From Aquipuribacter sp051216895 (lineage in GTDB: Bacteria > Actinomycetota > Actinomycetes > Actinomycetales > JBBAYJ01), in the NCBI RefSeq assembly GCF_051216895.1, contig NZ_JBPKAO010000015.1, positions 1-64,000 of the forward strand: a stretch of DNA of 64,000 bases. The letters run 5' to 3'. A model generated the notes under the pieces. It was not told the DNA's origin, searched no databases, and was given only the letters and a program-made list of their open reading frames with translations. This document shows positions 1 to 8,981 of this stretch, piece by piece. A program made the position numbers and the translations under genes. How positions within the stretch are numbered: position 1 is the first letter of the stretch; each line of letters begins with the position of its first letter.

Positions 1-59
1 CGACCCCTAGAACCCAAGGCACCCGCGAGGCCCGTTCGATCCCACAACATGCCATTCAG

Positions 60-170
60 GGGCCGCTGGCCCGGCCCGGCCCGCCCCGACCCGACCCGGC
101 CCGCCCCGGCCCGGCCCGGCCCGCCCCGGTCCGGCACCGGCACCGGCGCGGGCGCGGCCGCCGCCGACAC
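60..170. repeat. GC-only low-complexity tract
   Basis: This stretch is built from short imperfect repeats of cccgg and cccgacccgg, grading into alternating caccgg and gcgggc. It lies beyond the terminator of the substrate-binding protein gene. Open frames cross it on both strands only because it contains no A/T-rich stop codons. I see no gene here; it may mark an intergenic slippage-prone tract. Confidence 0.6.
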
Positions 171-180
171 CCGGCCCACG

Positions 181-228
181 CACGACGAGGCCCCCCACCC
201 CGCGAAGGGGGTGAAGGGCCTCGTCGTG
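181..228 (-). terminator. hairpin terminator of the substrate-binding protein gene
   Basis: A perfect 12-bp inverted repeat, cacgacgaggcc and ggcctcgtcgtg, flanks a loop that itself contains C-rich and G-rich runs and can extend the stem. It lies about 40 bases beyond the stop of the minus-strand lipoprotein gene. There is no T tract, as is usual for actinobacterial terminators. Confidence 0.7.
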
Positions 229-270
229 GTGAGGTCAGGCGCCAGGCCCTACCTCAGGCTGTGTCGCGAC

Positions 271-1590
271 TCAGATGGTGCCCGAGAGGCTGTCGACACG
301 GCTGATGTTGTTCTCGGCGTCGTACTCGAAGATGCCGATGGTGGCCTCCTGCGGGTCACCCTGGTCGGACATCTCGATGGGGCCGGAGACACCGTCGTAG
401 TCGATGTCCTCGCCCGCCTCGAGCAGCGCGACGCAGTCGGCGAAGGTGGTGCACTTCTCGCCGTCACGCGTCACGTCGGGGATGGCCGCACCGATGGCCG
501 CACCGCTGTCGTCGCCCGCCGCGATGGCCGCGAGGCCGATCACGATGGCGGCGTCGTAGGACTCGGCCGCGTAGGAGAACTCGGTGAGCTCGCCGTAGGC
601 CTCGACCAGACGGGCCTGGAACTCCTCGGACGCCTCGGCGCCGGGGAGCGTGCCCTTGTTGCCCTCGAGGGTGCCCGGGGGCAGGTCCTCGCTGTAGCCG
701 GCCAGGTTGCCGTCCACGAAGTAGGTGGGCACCTCGGTCGGGTTGACGCCCTGGGCGACCATCTCGTTGATGATCTGGACCGTCTCGGCGAAGCCGATCA
801 GGACCACGCACTCAGCACCCGCGTCGGCGACCTGGGTCACCTGGGCGGAGAAGTTGCTGGTGCCCTCCGGGTAGAGGATCGGGTCGGCGACGAGACCGCC
901 ACCGCCGGCCTCGAGGGACATGGTGAAGTTCTCGGCCAGGCCGGTGCCGTACGGGTCGTCGAGGACGATGGCCCCGACGTCGAGGCAGCCGTCCTGCACG
1001 AGCAGGTCGCCGAGCACGCGGCCCTGCAGGACGTCGGACGGCGCGGTGCGGAAGTACAGCCCGTTGTCGTCGTAGTCCGTGAAGTCCGGGCTGGTGTTGG
1101 CCGGCGAGAACTGCACGACGCCGGCACCGGTGATCTGGTCGATGACCGTGAACGACACGCCGGAGGAGGCGGCGCCGATGATGGCGTCGACGCCCTCGCC
1201 GAGGAGGCGGGTCACGGTCTGGGTCGCGATGTCGGTGGTGGTGTCGCCGGAGTCGCCGTCGATCTTGGCGACGTCGTTGCCGAGCACGCCACCGGCCTCG
1301 TTCATCTCCTGCACGGCGAGCTCGACGCCTGCGAACTCGGGCGGGCCGAGGAACGCGAGGCTGCCGGTCTCGGGCAGCAGGGTGCCGATGGTCAGGGTGC
1401 CGTCACCCTCGCCACCGCCCGCAGCGGGCTCGGAGGCGTCGTCTGCGGGCGCCTCCTCCGCTGCGGTGTCGGCAGGGGCTGCTTCGTCGGTGGTCGCGGG
1501 GTCGCTGTCGCCGTCGCCGCAAGCGGCGAGGGCGAGACCGGCGATACCGAGGACGGCGACTGACTGCCATCCACGACTGCGTCGGATCAT
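271..1590 (-). CDS. ABC transporter substrate-binding lipoprotein, branched-chain amino-acid type
   Basis: This 439-residue protein is a periplasmic-binding protein of the Leu/Ile/Val type (Peripla_BP_6). Such proteins capture an amino acid or related solute outside the membrane and deliver it to an ABC permease. The N-terminus is a lipoprotein signal: charged MIRRSRG, a hydrophobic stretch, then the lipobox LAAC with Cys24, followed by a low-complexity acidic/Ala linker to about residue 75. The typical opening of the fold, GTLLPETGSLAFLGPPE, follows. I chose the ATG at 1590 because AAGGAG lies just upstream; the longer frame has no such site and would bury the signal peptide. No permease or ATPase gene is next to it, so the ligand cannot be inferred. 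A hairpin terminator follows the stop. The 183 bases upstream hold no gene. Confidence 0.88.
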   Translation of the reverse strand: MIRRSRGWQSVAVLGIAGLALAACGDGDSDPATTDEAAPADTAAEEAPADDASEPAAGGGEGDGTLTIGTLLPETGSLAFLGPPEFAGVELAVQEMNEAGGVLGNDVAKIDGDSGDTTTDIATQTVTRLLGEGVDAIIGAASSGVSFTVIDQITGAGVVQFSPANTSPDFTDYDDNGLYFRTAPSDVLQGRVLGDLLVQDGCLDVGAIVLDDPYGTGLAENFTMSLEAGGGGLVADPILYPEGTSNFSAQVTQVADAGAECVVLIGFAETVQIINEMVAQGVNPTEVPTYFVDGNLAGYSEDLPPGTLEGNKGTLPGAEASEEFQARLVEAYGELTEFSYAAESYDAAIVIGLAAIAAGDDSGAAIGAAIPDVTRDGEKCTTFADCVALLEAGEDIDYDGVSGPIEMSDQGDPQEATIGIFEYDAENNISRVDSLSGTI

Positions 1591-1773
1591 GTGGTGTGCT
1601 CCTTCGGACAAAGGACGGCCGGCACCGGACGATGCGGCTCTGGACGCAACGTAGCCGAACGATCGGTCGGCGTCAGCAGTCCGCACTCACCGGTTACCCA
1701 GGCGTTGCAGGTTCGTGACCTGCGACGACGCACGCCCACCGAGGGTCGTCGCGTCGTGTCCCGCAGGTGACGC

Positions 1774-2463
1774 TCAGCGACCGCCCGACTTGCCCGCATT
1801 GGCCGCAGCGGCCAGGACGCCGGAGGCGACCTCACGCATCGACAGCCGTCGGTCCATCGACGTCTTCTGGATCCAGCGGAACGCCTCGGGCTCGCTCATC
1901 CCGTACGTCGACTGCAGCGCCGCCTTGGCCCGCTCGACGAGCTTGCGGGTCTCGAGCCGGTCGGCGAGGTCGGCCACCTCGTCCTCGAGCTGCAGCAGCT
2001 CGCTGTGGCGGCTCACCGCGATCTCGAGGGCCGGCAGCAGGTCGGCCGCCGTGAACGGCTTGACGACGTAGGCCATCGCCCCTGCGTCGCGGGCCCGCTC
2101 GACCAGCTCCGTCTGGCTGAACGCCGTCAGCAGGACCACCGGGGCGATGCGTGCGGCCGCGATGCGCTCGGCGGCCGTGATGCCGTCCAGCTTGGGCATC
2201 TTGATGTCCAGCACGACCACGTCGGGACGCTGCTCCTCGGCCAGGCGCATGGCGCTCTCGCCGTCACCGGCCTCGCCGACGACGTCGTAGCCGGCCTCCG
2301 TGAGCATCTCGACCAGGTCGAGACGGATCAGGGCCTCGTCCTCGGCCACCACCACCCGGCGGCGGCTCGAGGGGGTCGCCGCTGCGGGCGCGGGGTCCCC
2401 GACGACCTCCAGCGGAGGGAGGAAGGGGTCGTTCACGCCTGGCGCGTCGTCGCTGTCAGCCAC
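1774..2463 (-). CDS. pdtaR: ANTAR-domain response regulator (PdtaR-like)
   Basis: A two-domain regulator of 229 residues. After about 35 variable residues comes a receiver domain with the acidic pocket Glu41/Asp42, phospho-acceptor Asp86 (VVVLDIKMPK), Thr113 and Lys135. An ANTAR RNA-binding domain occupies about residues 160-222. ANTAR regulators bind paired stem-loops in nascent RNA and prevent termination once phosphorylated; the closest described relative by architecture is mycobacterial PdtaR (Rv1626). The partner histidine kinase is not in this window. The start is a GTG without a clear ribosome-binding site, so the message may be leaderless. It is divergent from tRNA-Leu, whose 5' end is 56 bases away. 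Confidence 0.9.
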   Translation of the reverse strand: MADSDDAPGVNDPFLPPLEVVGDPAPAAATPSSRRRVVVAEDEALIRLDLVEMLTEAGYDVVGEAGDGESAMRLAEEQRPDVVVLDIKMPKLDGITAAERIAAARIAPVVLLTAFSQTELVERARDAGAMAYVVKPFTAADLLPALEIAVSRHSELLQLEDEVADLADRLETRKLVERAKAALQSTYGMSEPEAFRWIQKTSMDRRLSMREVASGVLAAAANAGKSGGR

Positions 2464-2519
2464 GGCGGTAGCCTAGCGGCCGGTGGAACGATGGTTGCGC
2501 GCGAGCGCAGCACCACCCG

Positions 2520-2603
2520 GCCGGCGTGGTGGAACGGCAGACACGGCGCACTCAAAATGCGCTGCCCCAACCGGGCGTGCGGGTTCGAGTCCCGCCGCCG
2601 GCA
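2520..2603 (+). tRNA. tRNA-Leu (anticodon CAA)
   Basis: The acceptor stem GCCGGCG pairs perfectly with CGCCGGC (2596-2602), with discriminator A at 2603. The anticodon stem GCGCA/TGCGC encloses loop CTCAAAA, giving anticodon CAA, which reads UUG. The T arm GCGGG-TTCGAGT-CCCGC occupies 2579-2595. Length 84 with a long variable arm fits a class II leucine tRNA. The 3' CCA is not encoded (CCG follows). Confidence 0.97.
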
Positions 2604-2612
2604 CCGCACAGC

Positions 2613-2655
2613 GCAGCAGGGCCCCGACCGGGACGACCGGTCGGGGCCCTGCTGC
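2613..2655. terminator. bidirectional terminator between tRNA-Leu and pyk
   Basis: An 18-bp perfect inverted repeat (gcagcagggccccgaccg and its complement) has a 7-base loop, ggacgac. It begins 10 bases after the tRNA and ends 24 bases beyond the pyk stop on the other strand. It can therefore terminate both convergent transcripts. Confidence 0.9.
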
Positions 2656-2679
2656 GTGCGTGGTGGCGGTCTGCGCGCC

Positions 2680-4122
2680 TCAGCCGGCGTAGGCCCGGCT
2701 CACCGACGAGACGGCGTCACCGACCCGGTGGACCCGCATGGCGTTGGTCGAGCCCGGCGTCCCGGGAGGCGAGCCGGCCACGATGACGACCTCGTCACCG
2801 GTCGCCCCGAGCCCGCTCTCCAGCAGCGACGTGTCCACCTGCCGGACCATGTCGTCCGTGTGCTGGACGGGCGACACCAGCAGCGCCTCGATCCCCCACG
2901 AGAGGGCGAGCTGACGGCGCGCCTCGGGCGACGGCGTGAAGACCAGCAGCGGGATGTTGCTGCGCAGCCGGCTCATCCGCTTGGCCGAGTCGCCGGACTG
3001 GCTGAAGCAGCACAGGTACTTCACGCCCAGCACCGCACCGACCTCGGCCGCCGCCCGGGTGATGGCGCCGCCCTTGGTCCGCGGCTTGGTGCCGAGCGGC
3101 GCGATCCGCTCCAGACCGTGCTCCTCGGTGTTCTTGATGATGTCGGCCATCGTCCGGACGGTCTCGAACGGGTAGGCGCCGACGCTGGTCTCCCCGGACA
3201 GCATCACGGCGTCGGCCCCGTCGAGGATCGCGTTGGCGACGTCGCTGGCCTCGGCACGCGTGGGCCGCGGGTTGGTGATCATCGACTCGAGCATCTGGGT
3301 GGCGACGATGACGGGCTTGGCCTGACGGCGGGCCAGCTCGACGGCGCGCTTCTGCACCAGCGGGACCTCGTAGAGCGGGAGCTCCACGCCCAGGTCGCCG
3401 CGGGCGACCATGATCCCGTCGAAGGCGTCGACGACCTCGCGCAGGTGCTCGACGGCCTGGGGCTTCTCGACCTTGGCGATGAGCGGGCGACGCACCCCCA
3501 TCTCGTCCATGATCGCGCGGACGCCCTCGGCGTCTGCGCCTCGGCGGACGAACGACAGGGCGACGATGTCCACCCCCAGCGACAGCCCGAAGCGCAGGTC
3601 CTCGATGTCCTTGTCCGTCAGGGCGGGGACGCTGACCGCGACGCCGGGCAGGTTGACGCCCTTGTTGTTGGAGACCGTGCCGCCCACGACGACCTCGGTC
3701 GTCACGCGGGGGCCGTCGACCGACACGGCCCGCAGGGCGATGCGGCCGTCGTCGATGAGGATGTCGTCGCCGGGCGACACGTCGCCGGGCAGGCCCTGGT
3801 AGGTGGTGGAGACCTGGTGGACGTCGCCGGGGACGGCCTCGGTCGTGATGACGAACGACGCACCGTTCTCCAGGACGACGGAGCCCTCGGTGAACCGACC
3901 GATCCGGATCTTGGGGCCCTGCAGGTCCAGCAGGACCGCGACGTTGCGCCCGGTGGCCTCGGCGGCCGCGCGGACGTCGGCGAGGTTGGCCTCGTGGTCG
4001 GAGTGGTCGCCGTGGCTGAAGTTCATCCGGGCGACGTCCATGCCCGCCTCCACGAGCCGGCGGATGTTCTCGGGTCCGGCGACGGCGGGACCCAGGGTGC
4101 AGACGATCTTGGCTCGGCGCAT
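2680..4122 (-). CDS. pyk: pyruvate kinase
   Basis: This enzyme converts phosphoenolpyruvate and ADP to pyruvate and ATP, the last step of glycolysis. The 480-residue length is typical of bacterial enzymes. The protein opens with MRRAKIVCTLGPA. The catalytic block IAKVEKPQAVEHL contains Lys217 and metal ligand Glu219, followed by ARGDLGVELP with Asp243. The allosteric C-domain is complete. In the segment LLDLQGPKIRIG, positions equivalent to rabbit Thr113/Glu117 are Leu67/Lys71, the pair known from potassium-independent pyruvate kinases. I chose ATG 4122 because the family starts at MRRAKIV; the frame extends 26 codons further upstream without similarity. It lies downstream of gltB, separated by a terminator hairpin. 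Confidence 0.96.
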   Translation of the reverse strand: MRRAKIVCTLGPAVAGPENIRRLVEAGMDVARMNFSHGDHSDHEANLADVRAAAEATGRNVAVLLDLQGPKIRIGRFTEGSVVLENGASFVITTEAVPGDVHQVSTTYQGLPGDVSPGDDILIDDGRIALRAVSVDGPRVTTEVVVGGTVSNNKGVNLPGVAVSVPALTDKDIEDLRFGLSLGVDIVALSFVRRGADAEGVRAIMDEMGVRRPLIAKVEKPQAVEHLREVVDAFDGIMVARGDLGVELPLYEVPLVQKRAVELARRQAKPVIVATQMLESMITNPRPTRAEASDVANAILDGADAVMLSGETSVGAYPFETVRTMADIIKNTEEHGLERIAPLGTKPRTKGGAITRAAAEVGAVLGVKYLCCFSQSGDSAKRMSRLRSNIPLLVFTPSPEARRQLALSWGIEALLVSPVQHTDDMVRQVDTSLLESGLGATGDEVVIVAGSPPGTPGSTNAMRVHRVGDAVSSVSRAYAG

Positions 4123-4155
4123 GGGGTCGAGATTAGTGCTCCCCGTCACATGCTG

Positions 4156-4190
4156 CGGTCCCCGGGTCCGAGGGCCGGACCCGGGGACCG
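4156..4190 (-). terminator. terminator downstream of gltB
   Basis: A perfect 15-bp inverted repeat, cggtccccgggtccg and its complement, has a 5-base loop. It lies between the gltB stop and the pyk start, both on the minus strand, so pyk is probably transcribed from its own promoter just downstream of this hairpin. Confidence 0.8.
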
Positions 4191-4221
4191 TCGCGTTCAC
4201 CCGGTGTTCATCGTCGGGGCG

Positions 4222-7200
4222 TCAGGCCGGGGCGACGATCCGCTTCCACACCTCGTCGCCGCCGGGCTCGAGGCCCTCGGACGCGGCCTGGGCCAGGATC
4301 CCCGTCACCCGTCGGTACTCCCGGGGGACGACCTTGCGCATGCGGGCCCGGAGCACGTCCGGCTCCACGACGAGGTCCTCGGCGACCAGCGAGCCGGTCT
4401 CCTCGACGTGGTGGCGCAGCAGCGGCAGGAGCAGGTCGACGTCGGCGTCGTCCACGGGCTCGATGTCGACGAGCTCGCGGTTGACCCGGCCCTCGCGCAG
4501 GTCGAGCACGTAGGCCACCCCACCGGACATGCCGGCCGCGAAGTTGCGCCCGGTGCGCCCGAGGACGACGACGGTGCCGCCGGTCATGTACTCGCAGCCG
4601 TGGTCGCCCACGCCCTCCACGACCACCGTCGCGCCGGAGTTGCGCACGCAGCACCGCTCCCCCACCTCGCCCTGGATGAGGATCTCGCCGCTGGTCGCGC
4701 CGTAGGCGATGACGTTGCCGCCGATGATGTTCCGCTGGGTGTTGAACCGGGTGCCGCGGTGCGGGCGCACCACGATCCGTCCCCCGGACAGGCCCTTGCC
4801 GACGTAGTCGTTCGCGTCGCCCCACAGCCGCAGCGTCACCCCGCGGGGCAGGAACGCCCCCAGCGACTGACCGGCCGAGCCGGTCAGGGTGACGTCGATG
4901 GTGTCCGGCGGGAGGCCCTGCTCGCCGTGGCGCAGCGTGACCTCGTGCCCGAGCATGGTGCCGACGGTCCGGTTGATGTTGCGGACCGGGACGCTGATGC
5001 GGACGGGCTCACCCCGCTCGAGGGCGTCGCCGGACATCTGGATCAGGGTCTGGTCGAGCGCCTTCTCCAGGCCGTGGTCCTGGGCCACCGTGCGGTGCCG
5101 GGCGGCCTCGGGGGCGATGCCGGTCGGTGCGTGCAGCACGGGCGACAGGTCGAGCCCGTCGGCCTTCCAGTGGTCGACGGCCTTGCGGGTGTCGAGCAGG
5201 TCGACGCGCCCCACGGCCTCCTCGATCGAGCGCAGCCCCAGCGAGGCCAGGTGCTCGCGCACCTCGGTGGCCACGAACCGGAAGAACGTCTCGACGAACT
5301 CGGGCTTGCCGGTGAACTTGGCCCGCAGCTCCGGGTTCATCGTGGCCACGCCCACCGGGCAGGTGTTGAGGTGGCAGACGCGCATCATGACGCAGCCGGA
5401 CACGATGAGCGGGGCGGTCGAGAACCCGTACTCCTCGGCCCCGAGCAGCGCCGCCACGACCACGTCGCGGCCGGTCTTCATCGCGCCGTCGACCTGCACC
5501 GTGATGCGGTCGCGCAGCCCGTTGAGCATGAGCGTCTGCTGCGTCTCGGCCAGGCCCAGCTCCCACGGCGCCCCAGCGTGCTTGAGGCTGGTCAGCGGGG
5601 AGGCACCCGTGCCACCGTCGTGCCCGGACACCAGCACGACGTCGGCGTGGGCCTTGGACACTCCGGCCGCGACCGTCCCGACGCCGATCTCGCTGACGAG
5701 CTTGACGTGGATGCGCGCCTGCGGGTTGGCGTTCTTGAGGTCGTGGATCAGCTGGGCGAGGTCCTCGATGGAGTAGATGTCGTGGTGCGGCGGCGGGGAG
5801 ATCAGGCCGACGCCCGGGGTGGAGTGCCGGATCTCCGCGATGAGCGGGTAGACCTTGTGGCCGGGCAGCTGGCCGCCCTCACCGGGCTTGGCCCCCTGCG
5901 CCATCTTGATCTGGATGTCCGTGGCGTGGGTCAGGTACATGCTCGTCACGCCGAACCGGCCGGAGGCGACCTGCTTGACGGAGCTGCGCCGCTCGGGGTC
6001 GAGGAGCCGCTCCACCGCCTCGCCGCCCTCGCCGGTGTTGGACCGTCCGCCCACCCGGTTCATGCCGATGGCGACCGTCTCGTGCGCCTCGGGGCTGATG
6101 GAGCCGAAGCTCATCGCGCCCGTGGCGAACCGGGTCATGATCGCCTCGACGCTCTCGACCTCCTCCAGCGGCACCGGTCCGCTGCCGGCCTCCTTGAGCT
6201 CGAACAGCCCGCGCAGCGTGCCGAGCCGCTCCGACCGCTCGTCGACGGACCGCGTGTAGTCCCGGTACACGTCGTAGCGCTGGGCCCGGGTGGCGTGCTG
6301 CAGCCGGAAGACGGTCTCGGGGTCGAACAGGTGGATCTCGCCGTCGCGGCGCCACTGGTACTCCCCGCCCTGGGCGAGCAGGCGCGAGCCGTTGCGTCCC
6401 TCCGGCGGGTAGGCCACGGCGTGACGCCGGGACACCTCCTCGGCGACGACGTCGATGCTGATGCCGCCCAGCTGGCTGGTCGTGCCGGTGAAGTAGCGGT
6501 CGACGAGCTCCTGGCCGAGGCCCAGGGCCTCGAACACCTGCGCGCCGCGGTAGCTGGCGACGGTGCTGATGCCCATCTTGGACATGACCTTGAGCACGCC
6601 CTTGCCGAGCGCCTTGATGAGGTTGCGCACCGCGACCCCGGGGTCGGTGTCGCCCAGGGCGCCGCGGCGGACGAGGTCCTCGACGGACTCCATGGCCAGG
6701 TACGGGTTGATCGCCGCGGCGCCGTACCCCACCAGCAGGGCGCAGTGGTGCACCTCGCGGACGTCACCGGTCTCCACCAGCAGGCCCACCATGGTGCGGG
6801 TCCGGCGGCGGATGAGGTGGTGGTGCACGGCCGCGGTGAGCAGCAGCGACGGGATGGGGGCCAGCTCCGCGGTGGAGTCCCGGTCGGACAGCACGACGAA
6901 CTGCGCGCCGTCGGCGATGGCCCGGTCGACCTCCTCGCAGATCTCCTCCAGCCGGGACTCCAGCCCCGGGCCGCCGTCCGCGACGCGGTAGAGGCCGCGG
7001 ACCACGACCGCCGCGGCGCGTCCGTTGTCGGTCTCGATGTGCACGATCTTGGCCAGGTCGTCGTTGTCGATCACCGGGAACGGCAGGACGACCATGCGGG
7101 AGTGCTCCGGCGTGGCGGCGAGGATGTTGAGCTCGGGGCCCATGGAGCCGCGCAGGCTCGTCACCAGCTCCTCGCGGATCGCGTCCAGCGGCGGGTTGGT

Positions 7201-8781
7201 CACCTGGGCGAACAGCTGGGTGAAGTAGTCGAAGAGCAGCCGGGGACGGGTCGACAGCACCGCGGGCGGGGTGTCGGTGCCCATCGACCCGATCGGCTCG
7301 GCGGCGTTGGTGGCCATCGGGGCGAGCAGCAGCCGCAGCTCCTCCTCGGTGTAGCCGAAGGTCTGCTGCCGGCGGGTGACCGACGCCGCGGGGTGCACGA
7401 CGTGGACCCGGTCGGGCAGCTCCTCGAGGTCGATCCGGTTCTCGGCCAGCCAGGCCGCGTACGGCTGCTCGGCGGCGAGCTCGGCCTTCACCTCGGCGTC
7501 GTCGATGATGCGGCCCTGACCGGTGTCGACCAGCAGCATCCGGCCCGGCTGCAGGCGGCCCTTGCGGACGACCCGGTCGGGCTCGATGTCCAGGACGCCG
7601 GACTCGCTGGCCATGACGACCAGGCCGTCGGTCGTGGTCCAGTAGCGCGCGGGGCGCAGGCCGTTGCGGTCCAGCACCGCGCCGATGACCGTGCCGTCGG
7701 TGAACGTCACCGAGGCCGGGCCGTCCCACGGCTCCATGATGTCGGAGTGGTAGTCGTAGAACGCCTTGCGTGAGGCGTCCATCTCGGCGTGGTTCTCCCA
7801 CGCCTCCGGGATCATCATGAGCACCGCGTGGGGCAGGGTGCGCCCGCCCAGGTGCAGCAGCTCCAGCACCTCGTCGAAGCTCGCGGAGTCCGAGGCGCCG
7901 ACGGAGTTGATCGGGAACAGCCGCTCGAGGTCACCGGGGATGACGTCGCTGGCCAGGGTCGACTCCCGTGCCCGCATCCAGTTGCGGTTGCCGCGGACGG
8001 TGTTGATCTCACCGTTGTGGGCGATCAGCCGGAACGGGTGGGCCAGCGGCCAGGACGGGAACGTGTTGGTCGAGAACCGGCTGTGCACCAGCGCCAGCTC
8101 GGTGGCGAAGCGACGGTCGGACAGGTCGGGGAAGAACGGCTCCAGCTGACCGGTGGTGAGCATGCCCTTGTAGACCATGGTCCGGCACGACAGCGAGGGG
8201 AAGTAGACGCCGTGGTCGTTCTCCAGCCGCTTGCGGGCGCAGAACGCGAACCGGTCCAGCGCGACCCCGGTGAGGCCCTCGGCGGGACCACCGGCGGTCG
8301 GCACCAGGAACACCTGGCGGAACGTGGGCATGAACGACCGGGCGGTGGGGCCGACGAGCTCGGCCGCCACCGGGACGTCGCGCCAGCCCAGCACGGACAG
8401 GCCCTCCTGCTCGGCCACCGTGGCGACGGCGGCCACCGCGAGGGCCTGGTCGTCGGCCTCGGTCGGCAGGAACGCCGTGCCCACCACGTAGGACCCGGCC
8501 GCGGGCAGCCGGATCCCCTGCTCGGCCGCGACCTCGCGCAGGAACCGGTCCGGCACCTGCGTGAGGATGCCGGCGCCGTCACCGCTGTCCGGCTCGGCGC
8601 CGACGGCGCCGCGGTGGTCGAGGTTGCGCAGCGCCGTCAGGGCGTGCTCGACGATGTCGTGCCCGGCCGTGCCGCGCAGCGTGGCGACGAACGCCACCCC
8701 GCACGCGTCGTGCTCGGCGCTGGGGTCGTACAACCCCTCGTGGGGCCGCGGCGCGAACCGCTGGAAGGCCGACGTGGTCAT
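4222..8781 (-). CDS. gltB: glutamate synthase large subunit
   Basis: This is the large (alpha) subunit of NADPH-glutamate synthase. It hydrolyses glutamine and transfers the ammonia to 2-oxoglutarate in the FMN site. The 1519-residue protein begins with a short propeptide; the N-terminal nucleophile after processing would be Cys27 in AEHDACGVAF. The central and FMN-binding domains follow, with the 3Fe-4S cluster cysteines in CVMMRVCHLNTCPVG, then the C-terminal beta-helix rich in Gly (GGTVVVLGRTGRNFAAGMSGG). I chose ATG 8781 because it directly precedes the conserved N-terminus and has GGTGAG upstream. The longer frame adds 41 Pro-rich residues. The small subunit gltD, often the next gene, is absent; pyk follows instead. 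Confidence 0.96.
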   Translation of the reverse strand: MTTSAFQRFAPRPHEGLYDPSAEHDACGVAFVATLRGTAGHDIVEHALTALRNLDHRGAVGAEPDSGDGAGILTQVPDRFLREVAAEQGIRLPAAGSYVVGTAFLPTEADDQALAVAAVATVAEQEGLSVLGWRDVPVAAELVGPTARSFMPTFRQVFLVPTAGGPAEGLTGVALDRFAFCARKRLENDHGVYFPSLSCRTMVYKGMLTTGQLEPFFPDLSDRRFATELALVHSRFSTNTFPSWPLAHPFRLIAHNGEINTVRGNRNWMRARESTLASDVIPGDLERLFPINSVGASDSASFDEVLELLHLGGRTLPHAVLMMIPEAWENHAEMDASRKAFYDYHSDIMEPWDGPASVTFTDGTVIGAVLDRNGLRPARYWTTTDGLVVMASESGVLDIEPDRVVRKGRLQPGRMLLVDTGQGRIIDDAEVKAELAAEQPYAAWLAENRIDLEELPDRVHVVHPAASVTRRQQTFGYTEEELRLLLAPMATNAAEPIGSMGTDTPPAVLSTRPRLLFDYFTQLFAQVTNPPLDAIREELVTSLRGSMGPELNILAATPEHSRMVVLPFPVIDNDDLAKIVHIETDNGRAAAVVVRGLYRVADGGPGLESRLEEICEEVDRAIADGAQFVVLSDRDSTAELAPIPSLLLTAAVHHHLIRRRTRTMVGLLVETGDVREVHHCALLVGYGAAAINPYLAMESVEDLVRRGALGDTDPGVAVRNLIKALGKGVLKVMSKMGISTVASYRGAQVFEALGLGQELVDRYFTGTTSQLGGISIDVVAEEVSRRHAVAYPPEGRNGSRLLAQGGEYQWRRDGEIHLFDPETVFRLQHATRAQRYDVYRDYTRSVDERSERLGTLRGLFELKEAGSGPVPLEEVESVEAIMTRFATGAMSFGSISPEAHETVAIGMNRVGGRSNTGEGGEAVERLLDPERRSSVKQVASGRFGVTSMYLTHATDIQIKMAQGAKPGEGGQLPGHKVYPLIAEIRHSTPGVGLISPPPHHDIYSIEDLAQLIHDLKNANPQARIHVKLVSEIGVGTVAAGVSKAHADVVLVSGHDGGTGASPLTSLKHAGAPWELGLAETQQTLMLNGLRDRITVQVDGAMKTGRDVVVAALLGAEEYGFSTAPLIVSGCVMMRVCHLNTCPVGVATMNPELRAKFTGKPEFVETFFRFVATEVREHLASLGLRSIEEAVGRVDLLDTRKAVDHWKADGLDLSPVLHAPTGIAPEAARHRTVAQDHGLEKALDQTLIQMSGDALERGEPVRISVPVRNINRTVGTMLGHEVTLRHGEQGLPPDTIDVTLTGSAGQSLGAFLPRGVTLRLWGDANDYVGKGLSGGRIVVRPHRGTRFNTQRNIIGGNVIAYGATSGEILIQGEVGERCCVRNSGATVVVEGVGDHGCEYMTGGTVVVLGRTGRNFAAGMSGGVAYVLDLREGRVNRELVDIEPVDDADVDLLLPLLRHHVEETGSLVAEDLVVEPDVLRARMRKVVPREYRRVTGILAQAASEGLEPGGDEVWKRIVAPA

Positions 8782-8981
8782 GCTCACCGTCCGGTCTGGG
8801 CTGAAGGGGCTGCGAGGCTGCTGCGGCCAGGGGCTGGCAGGGTGCTGCCAGGGGGCCCGGGCCGGGGTGGTGCCGTCAGGGGGCGGAGGTTCCAGGGTAC
8901 GCACGGGCGGGTGGTGCCCCGACGCCGTGCCCGGGGGCCGGACGGACCAGCCGCCGGGCGGGGGAGGTGTGTCGGCGCGGC

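Noticed and set aside
2005..7773. Very long plus-strand open frame opposite gltB and pyk
   Set aside because: It is the antisense shadow of the GC-rich genes. Its product is His/Arg/Gly/Val-rich with no domain, while the minus-strand frames encode unmistakable GltB and pyruvate kinase.
8782..8981. trp attenuator or T-box in the gap between trpA and gltB
   Set aside because: It lies after the last trp gene, not before the first, and shows no T-box or tryptophan-rich leader peptide. The 7-bp hairpin here is more likely part of the gltB leader.
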